Source of the DNA: JBCCRH01 sp039208045
Lineage (GTDB): Bacteria; Bacteroidota; Bacteroidia; Chitinophagales; Saprospiraceae
Direction of reading: 5' to 3'
Assembly: GCA_039208045.1 (NCBI GenBank)
Contig: JBCCRH010000056.1
Span: 1 to 19,664, forward strand
Length of the DNA stretch: 19,664 bases
Below the pieces are notes generated by a model. The model saw only the letters and a program-made list of their open reading frames with translations. It searched no databases and was not told the origin of the DNA. The position numbers were made by a program, and so were the translations under genes. Below are positions 15,340-19,664 of this stretch, in pieces (the first letter of the stretch is position 1; each line of letters opens with the position of its first letter).

Positions 15340-15759
15340 TTACTCCACATGATCAGGGCGAACAACGACCTTAGTCAAAATTGGAAGCTTCTGAGCTGCT
15401 AAGCGCAAAGCCTCATAAGCTACTTCAGCAGGTACACCGTCCAGCTCAAACAAAACGCGACCCGGCTTGATCATTGCAACATAGTGATCCAAGGCTCCTT
15501 TACCTTTACCCATCCGTACCTCTTGAGGCTTAGACGTGATAGGCTTATCTGGGAAAATACGGATCCAAACCTTACCCTCTCTCTTCATGTAGCGCGTCAT
15601 CGCAATACGAGCAGATTCTATCTGACGGTTGGTGATGCGACCTTCATGTAGTGCTTTCAACCCATAGGAACCAAATGATACCTTGCTTCCTCTGTAAGCC
15701 AAGCCTCTATTGCGGCCTTTCTGTTGCTTCCGATATTTCGTTCTTTTTGGCTGTAACAT
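15340..15759 (-). CDS. rplP: 50S ribosomal protein L16
   Basis: L16 is near the peptidyl transferase centre and the A-site tRNA elbow. The 139-residue sequence has MLQPKRTKYRKQQKGRNRGL, GRITNRQIESARIAMTRYMK and VRMGKGKGALDHYVAMIKPG, followed by RVLFELDGV. Length is normal. It is preceded by an unusually long 94-base gap with a promoter and a small hairpin, so it may head a separate transcript. Confidence 0.98.
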   Translation of the reverse strand: MLQPKRTKYRKQQKGRNRGLAYRGSKVSFGSYGLKALHEGRITNRQIESARIAMTRYMKREGKVWIRIFPDKPITSKPQEVRMGKGKGALDHYVAMIKPGRVLFELDGVPAEVAYEALRLAAQKLPILTKVVVRPDHVE

Positions 15760-15770
15760 CGTGTTAAAAT

Positions 15771-15787
15771 TTATCTAAATCAGATAA
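15771..15787 (-). other. Short inverted repeat in the rplP leader
   Basis: TTATCT (15771-15776) and AGATAA (15782-15787) form a 6-bp AT-rich stem with a five-base loop, ending about 12 bases before the rplP ATG. It would lie in the leader of transcripts from the promoter at 15826-15833. It is weak and may be chance, but its place next to the start could modulate rplP translation. Confidence 0.35.
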
Positions 15788-15825
15788 TGATTGTACCGAT
15801 AAAATGCCCTCTTAAAATAGCCGGG

Positions 15826-15848
15826 CAAAGGTACAGCTTTTTGATAAC
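15826..15848 (-). promoter_or_regulatory. Internal promoter upstream of rplP
   Basis: The minus strand carries TACCTTTG (15833 down to 15826), a full match to the Bacteroidota -7 consensus TAnnTTTG, followed by C. TTG lies 14 bases upstream within ATTGTTAT, as at the infA promoter. It sits in the 94-base rpsC-rplP gap, overlapping the end of rpsC only at its upstream part. Transcription would start near 15819, giving a leader of about 60 bases before rplP. It would boost rplP and the genes after it. Confidence 0.62.
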
Positions 15849-15853
15849 AATTT

Positions 15854-16609
15854 CTAGCGTCTGCGCTGATTTCTTCCTCCTCTATCGCCTCTGTCTCTAC
15901 GGTCTCCTCTGCGGTTTCCTCTTCCTCCTTTTCCATCTTTCTTACCACCTACGCCGATGTTCGGTGACAAGTCACGCTTGCCTAATACCTCTCCACGACA
16001 AATCCACACTTTGATACCAATCTTACCATAAACCGTTAGAGCTTCCTGCAACGCATAATCGATATCAGCACGGAAGGTATGCAGTGGCGTACGCCCATCC
16101 TTGTATTCTTCCGAACGTGCCATTTCCGCTCCATTCAATCGACCAGAAATACGAATCTTTATCCCTTCCGCTCCAGCACGCATAGTTGACTGAATAGCCA
16201 TCTTGATCGCTCTTCTATAGTTGATACGAGCTTCTAATTGCTTAGCGATAGATTCACCAACAATATTTGCGTCCAATTCAGGCTTACGGATTTCGATAAT
16301 ATTGATCTGCACATCTTTACCCGTCAACTTCTTCAGCTCCTCACGGATACGATCTACTTCCTGTCCCCCTTTACCGATAATGATACCCGGACGAGAGGTA
16401 TGAATAGTTACCGTAATACGCTTAAGTGTGCGCTCAATGATAATTCTAGCGATCCCCCCCTTCTGTACACGTGCCTGCAAGTAGGTACGAATACGATCAT
16501 CTTCTACGACTTTTGCTGAATAGTCCTTAGCTTTTCCTCCAAACCAGTTCGAGTCCCATCCTCTAATGATGCCAAGGCGATTACCAATTGGATTTGTCTT
16601 CTGACCCAT
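15854..16609 (-). CDS. rpsC: 30S ribosomal protein S3 with basic Gly/Arg-rich tail
   Basis: S3 is at the mRNA entrance and has helicase-like activity with S4 and S5. The N-terminal motif MGQKTNPIGNRLGIIRGWDS and the KH domain loop IIIGKGGQEVDRIREELKKL (GKGG at 79-82) are clear, as is the C-terminal domain (YGKIGIKVWICRGEVLGKRD). The 251-residue length exceeds the common 210-235. The last 35 or so residues are almost only Gly, Arg, Asp and Asn (GNRRGDRRDRGDRGGRNQRR), a flexible basic tail. It follows rplV by 31 bases. Confidence 0.98.
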   Translation of the reverse strand: MGQKTNPIGNRLGIIRGWDSNWFGGKAKDYSAKVVEDDRIRTYLQARVQKGGIARIIIERTLKRITVTIHTSRPGIIIGKGGQEVDRIREELKKLTGKDVQINIIEIRKPELDANIVGESIAKQLEARINYRRAIKMAIQSTMRAGAEGIKIRISGRLNGAEMARSEEYKDGRTPLHTFRADIDYALQEALTVYGKIGIKVWICRGEVLGKRDLSPNIGVGGKKDGKGGRGNRRGDRRDRGDRGGRNQRRR

Positions 16610-16640
16610 GTTAAATGGTATAAATTAGATTAAAATTTGC

Positions 16641-17057
16641 TTATTCTTCTAGCTGCATTTCTACCTCTTCACTGTCCACCTCTTCTATCTCTGCTTCCTC
16701 ATTGGGTAGTGGCTGTGCGTTTTCTACAATAATCGTTACATGGCAAGTGTGCTTGCGGATGCGATGCGCACGGCCATGTGGAGCCGGACGAAAACGCTTC
16801 AACATCGTTCCTGCATCTGCAAATGCGATCTTAACGAATAGTTCGTAATCATCTGCATCTTCTGCACCACCTGTCTTGTACTCCCAGTTAGCAATAGCTG
16901 ATAGTACTACTTTCTTCAACCATTCAGATGCTTCTTTCTTCGTAAACTGAAGGATGTCCAATGCAGTTTCCACATCCTTTCCACGAATGTTATCTACCAC
17001 AAGACGCATCTTACGGACAGACATCGGAATATTCTTGAGTTTTGCAACTGCTTCCAT
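16641..17057 (-). CDS. rplV: 50S ribosomal protein L22 with acidic C-terminal tail
   Basis: L22 lines the peptide exit tunnel with its long beta hairpin. The core has PMSVRKMRLVVDNIRGKDVE, SEWLKKVVLSAIANWEYKTG and LKRFRPAPHGRAHRIRKHTC followed by HVTIIVE. The 138-residue length exceeds the usual 110-115. Residues 119-138 (NEEAEIEEVDSEEVEMQLEE) are strongly acidic and unlike the normal basic end. The 54-base gap before it contains a GC-rich hairpin. Confidence 0.97.
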   Translation of the reverse strand: MEAVAKLKNIPMSVRKMRLVVDNIRGKDVETALDILQFTKKEASEWLKKVVLSAIANWEYKTGGAEDADDYELFVKIAFADAGTMLKRFRPAPHGRAHRIRKHTCHVTIIVENAQPLPNEEAEIEEVDSEEVEMQLEE

Positions 17058-17072
17058 GTTATTAAATTTGGA

Positions 17073-17102
17073 GCGCCTGCTAGCAAGTGGCTAGTGCAGC
17101 GC
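17073..17102 (-). other. GC-rich RNA hairpin between rpsS and rplV
   Basis: GCGC-TGC-TAGC and GCTA-GCA-GCGC can pair as 11 bp with one- and two-base bulges and a five-base loop (17085-17089). The direct repeat AGCGCCT also occurs at both flanks (17072-17078 and 17098-17104). The element fills most of the 54-base gap between the rpsS stop and the rplV start. No U tract follows on the minus strand, so a role in translation or mRNA cleavage is more likely than termination. Confidence 0.5.
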
Positions 17103-17111
17103 CTAATTACT

Positions 17112-17378
17112 TTATTTTCTATTTCCTGAGTGCCCTTTGAAACTACGAGTAGGAGCAAATTCGCCCAGCTTATGGCCTACCATATTCTCAGTTACGAAAA
17201 CTGGTACGAACGTTTTGCCATTGTGCACCGCAATCGTCTCACCTACCATATCTGGAATAATCATTGAAGAACGTGACCAAGTTTTAATTACCACTTTCTT
17301 CTTTGATTCTTTTGCCCGGAATACTTTCTCCAGCAATTTGTGATAAACGTAGGGTCCTTTTTTTAGTGATCTTGCCAT
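17112..17378 (-). CDS. rpsS: 30S ribosomal protein S19
   Basis: S19 is in the head of the 30S subunit and pairs with S13 near the tRNA sites. The 88-residue sequence starts MARSLKKGPYVYHKLLEKVF and carries KTWSRSSMIIPDMVGETIAV, HNGKTFVPVFVTENMVGHKL and GEFAPTRSFKGHSGNRK. Length is normal. It starts 3 bases after the rplB stop, so translation is probably coupled. Confidence 0.98.
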   Translation of the reverse strand: MARSLKKGPYVYHKLLEKVFRAKESKKKVVIKTWSRSSMIIPDMVGETIAVHNGKTFVPVFVTENMVGHKLGEFAPTRSFKGHSGNRK

Positions 17379-17381
17379 GAC

Positions 17382-18209
17382 TTACTTCTTCTTACGTTTT
17401 GTAATAATCAGCTTGTTAGAATACTTCTTCGGCTTACGTGTCTTCTGACCCTTCGCCATGATACCTGTACGTGATCTTGGGTGCCCACCAGAAGCTCTAC
17501 CTTCACCACCACCCATGGGGTGATCCACTGGGTTCATCGCTACACCACGTACCCTTGGTCGGCGACCCAACCAGCGAGAACGACCTGCTTTACCACTCAC
17601 CTGTAAACCATGATCTGGATTAGAAGTGGTACCAATGGTACACTTACACACTGCCAGCACACGACGTACCTCACCTGAAGGCAATTTGATGATCGCGTAC
17701 TTTCCTTCACGCCCCATTAGCGTTGCATAGGTACCCGCACTACGTGCCAATACTGCCCCTTGACCAGGACGCATCTCAATAGCATGAATAGTAGAACCTA
17801 AAGGAATATCGCTCAGAAACATAGCATGACCGATCTCTGGCGATGCGTCTTTTCCTGATAAAATGGTAGTACCTACCTTCAGACCATCTGGGGCAATAAT
17901 ATAGCGCTTCTCTCCATCTTCATACTGCACCAAAGCAATGAATGCGCTACGGTTCGGATCGTATTCAATCGTCTTAACCACTGCTGGAATCCCATCCTTG
18001 TCACGACGAAAATCAATCACTCTATACCGACGCTTGTGCCCACCACCACGCTGGCGAACCGTCATACGACCACTGTTGTTACGCCCACCTGAACGCTTCA
18101 AAGGTGCCAACAAACTCTTCTCAGGCTTGTCAGTTGTTAGCTCTGTGAATGCGTTACCCACTTTGGTACGCATACCAGGCGTTATCGGATTAAACTTCTT
18201 TACAGGCAT
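17382..18209 (-). CDS. rplB: 50S ribosomal protein L2
   Basis: L2 is a primary 23S binder needed for subunit joining and peptidyl transfer. The 275-residue sequence starts MPVKKFNPITPGMRTKVGNA and has GGRNNSGRMTVRQRGGGHKR, IEYDPNRSAFIALVQYEDGE and the active-site region MNPVDHPMGGGEGRASGGHP. His230 matches the conserved histidine of enterobacterial L2 (His229). The residue two positions later is Met instead of His, as I recall for other Bacteroidota. It lies 75 bases after rplW. Confidence 0.98.
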   Translation of the reverse strand: MPVKKFNPITPGMRTKVGNAFTELTTDKPEKSLLAPLKRSGGRNNSGRMTVRQRGGGHKRRYRVIDFRRDKDGIPAVVKTIEYDPNRSAFIALVQYEDGEKRYIIAPDGLKVGTTILSGKDASPEIGHAMFLSDIPLGSTIHAIEMRPGQGAVLARSAGTYATLMGREGKYAIIKLPSGEVRRVLAVCKCTIGTTSNPDHGLQVSGKAGRSRWLGRRPRVRGVAMNPVDHPMGGGEGRASGGHPRSRTGIMAKGQKTRKPKKYSNKLIITKRKKK

Positions 18210-18284
18210 CTTTCAAAAATTTCAGATTGCTCTAAATTCAAGTTTCAAATTCTGTCTAACCTTCTCCAACTAAAACGTAGAGGG

Positions 18285-18581
18285 CTAGATATCGCCGAAG
18301 AAATCGATTTCTTCACCTTCTGGTAAAGTCACGACTGCCTTTTTATAAGGCGAAATACTACCGCGAATCATTCCTGCTCTCGTCGTACGATTTTTAGCCT
18401 TCCCTGGCATCACCATCGTATTAATCGACTCTACAGGCACATTATACATGTCTTCAATAGCCTTCTTAATCTCAATCTTGTTGGCTTTCTTATGCACAAC
18501 AAACGTATACTGGTTACGACGATTCGTCAACAGTTCCGTCTTTTCTGTAATTAAGGGCTTTATTAAAATTGTCTTTGCCAT
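18285..18581 (-). CDS. rplW: 50S ribosomal protein L23
   Basis: L23 sits at the tunnel exit and is the docking point for trigger factor and the signal recognition particle. The 98-residue sequence has IKPLITEKTELLTNRRNQYT, FVVHKKANKIEIKKAIEDMY and NVPVESINTMVMPGKAKNRT. Length is normal. It follows rplD by 34 bases and is followed by a 75-base gap in which I found no clear signal. Confidence 0.97.
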   Translation of the reverse strand: MAKTILIKPLITEKTELLTNRRNQYTFVVHKKANKIEIKKAIEDMYNVPVESINTMVMPGKAKNRTTRAGMIRGSISPYKKAVVTLPEGEEIDFFGDI

Positions 18582-18615
18582 TTTAAGTTCTCTTTTTAAG
18601 AGCTAGGCTCCGCAA

Positions 18616-19248
18616 TTAATTACCAAATGTTTCTACGATCTTCTGAACTGAACTCTCAGACAAGACCAAAGTATTGGCATTCAAAATATCGTAAGTGCTT
18701 AAATCTACCGCACGAAACACATTTGCTTTTGGCAAATTGCGGCTTGACAACATCACTTCCTTTTCATAATCTGGCGTCACCAAGATGGTTTTCTGTTCGG
18801 CCACCTTCAAGTTCTGAAGAATATTCAAGTATTCTTTTGTCTTAGGCGCTTCGAAAGAAAAATCTTCTACAATCAAGATTCCTCCGGCAGAAGCCTTTGA
18901 ACTCAACGCAGACTTTCTAGCCAAGCGCTTTACTTTCTTATTCAACTTGAACCCGTAATTACGAGGCTTTGGCCCAAAAATACGACCACCACCACGGAAT
19001 ACCGGACTCTTTATGCTACCAGCACGAGCCGTACCCGTACCCTTCTGCCGCTTCAATTTCCTTGTAGAACCTACAATTTCGTTACGCTCCTTCGACTTAT
19101 GTGTTCCCTGGCGTTGGTTAGCCAAATACTGCTTTACAGAAAGGTAAACCACATGTTCATTTGGCTCAATGCCAAACACATCTTCCGGCAATTCTACTTC
19201 GCGGCCGGTCTTTTCACCCTGGATATTTAAAACTTCAAGTTTCATCAC
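18616..19248 (-). CDS. rplD: 50S ribosomal protein L4
   Basis: L4 contributes an extended loop to the exit tunnel and, in gammaproteobacteria, represses the S10 operon. The 210-residue sequence has the loop region STRKLKRQKGTGTARAGSIK then SPVFRGGGRIFGPKPRNYGF, and the globular part ILIVEDFSFEAPKTKEYLNI. The likely start is the second of two adjacent ATGs or the first at 19248; both give nearly the same protein. It follows rplC by 49 bases. Confidence 0.97.
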   Translation of the reverse strand: MMKLEVLNIQGEKTGREVELPEDVFGIEPNEHVVYLSVKQYLANQRQGTHKSKERNEIVGSTRKLKRQKGTGTARAGSIKSPVFRGGGRIFGPKPRNYGFKLNKKVKRLARKSALSSKASAGGILIVEDFSFEAPKTKEYLNILQNLKVAEQKTILVTPDYEKEVMLSSRNLPKANVFRAVDLSTYDILNANTLVLSESSVQKIVETFGN

Positions 19249-19297
19249 ATTAGGATTTAAAAATTAGCTAAAAGCACCTGGCTGTACTCCCCGAAAA

Positions 19298-19664
19298 TTA
19301 CTTTTCGAGAATTACAAAAGCGCCTTTATGTCCAGGCACAGCCCCTTTCACTAGGATAAGGTTTTGCTCAGGGAATATTTTTAATACAGTTAAGTTCTTG
19401 ATCTTCACCCGAGTTCCCCCCATACGGCCGGCCATGCGCATTCCCTTGAATACTTTCGCAGGATACGAAGCTGCACCAATAGATCCTGGGGCACGCTGAC
19501 GGTTGTGCTGACCGTGCGTTGCATCATTTACACCTCGGAAATTGTGGCGTTTCACAACACCTTGAAATCCTTTTCCTTTTGAGGTACCGACTGCACTGAT
19601 ATTGTCGCCCACCGCGAAAATCTCCTCCACCTTAAGGACATCCCCCATCGATAGTTCTTGTTCA
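19298..19664 (-). CDS. rplC: 50S ribosomal protein L3 (partial, 5' end beyond window)
   Basis: The frame is open to the window edge, so the N-terminal part is missing; about 121 C-terminal residues are seen, against roughly 205-210 for the family. Typical L3 features are GTSKGKGFQGVVKRHNFRG, NDATHGQHNRQRAPGSIGAA and KVFKGMRMAGRMGGTRVKIK, with LILVKGAVPGHKGAFVILEK at the end. An internal ATG at 19648 is not the start, because in-frame residues (EQELS) continue upstream. L3 helps form the peptidyl transferase centre. Confidence 0.97.
   Translation of the reverse strand, partial: EQELSMGDVLKVEEIFAVGDNISAVGTSKGKGFQGVVKRHNFRGVNDATHGQHNRQRAPGSIGAASYPAKVFKGMRMAGRMGGTRVKIKNLTVLKIFPEQNLILVKGAVPGHKGAFVILEK

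Noticed and set aside
18590..18602. CTCTT/AAGAG inverted repeat in the rplD-rplW gap
   Set aside because: Only a 5-bp stem with a three-base loop; too weak to separate from chance.

Overview
The window is a Bacteroidota chromosome segment in which every recognised gene lies on the minus strand, so transcription runs from the right edge to the left. Four things point to Bacteroidota: a type IX secretion (Por) sorting signal, two TAnnTTTG-type promoter boxes, A/T-rich rather than Shine-Dalgarno-like sequence before most starts, and the S10-spc-alpha gene order with map directly after secY. The secreted protein at the left end resembles large proteins common in Saprospiria-like lineages; that narrower placement is inference.

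Right to middle (19664-4405) is the long ribosomal protein cluster: rplC (cut by the window edge), rplD, rplW, rplB, rpsS, rplV, rpsC, rplP, rpmC, rpsQ, rplN, rplX, rplE, rpsN, rpsH, rplF, rplR, rpsE, rpmD, rplO, secY, map, infA, rpmJ, rpsM, rpsK, rpsD, rpoA, rplQ. It joins ribosome assembly, membrane protein export (SecY), N-terminal Met removal (Map), initiation (IF1) and the RNA polymerase alpha subunit. Two small genes, rpmD (59 aa) and rpmJ (38 aa), were read directly from the sequence. Gaps are mostly 2-60 bases. The longer ones hold signals: internal promoters before rplP and infA, and RNA hairpins between rpsS/rplV, rpsN/rpsH, rplF/rplR and rpsD/rpoA. A strand-specific terminator follows rplQ.

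Left part (4302-1) holds two genes for exported proteins: an S9-family (prolyl oligopeptidase/DPP-like) serine peptidase and, 9 bases after its stop, a large secreted protein open across 2367 bases to the window edge. The second has a signal peptide, a paired dockerin-like calcium-binding motif, a cohesin-like domain and the start of a type IX sorting domain.

I see no mobile element, CRISPR array, tRNA, rRNA or obvious new multi-gene system. The items most worth a second look are the dockerin/cohesin-like secreted protein, the rpsD-rpoA hairpin, the two internal promoters with a shared upstream motif, and the charged tails on several ribosomal proteins.
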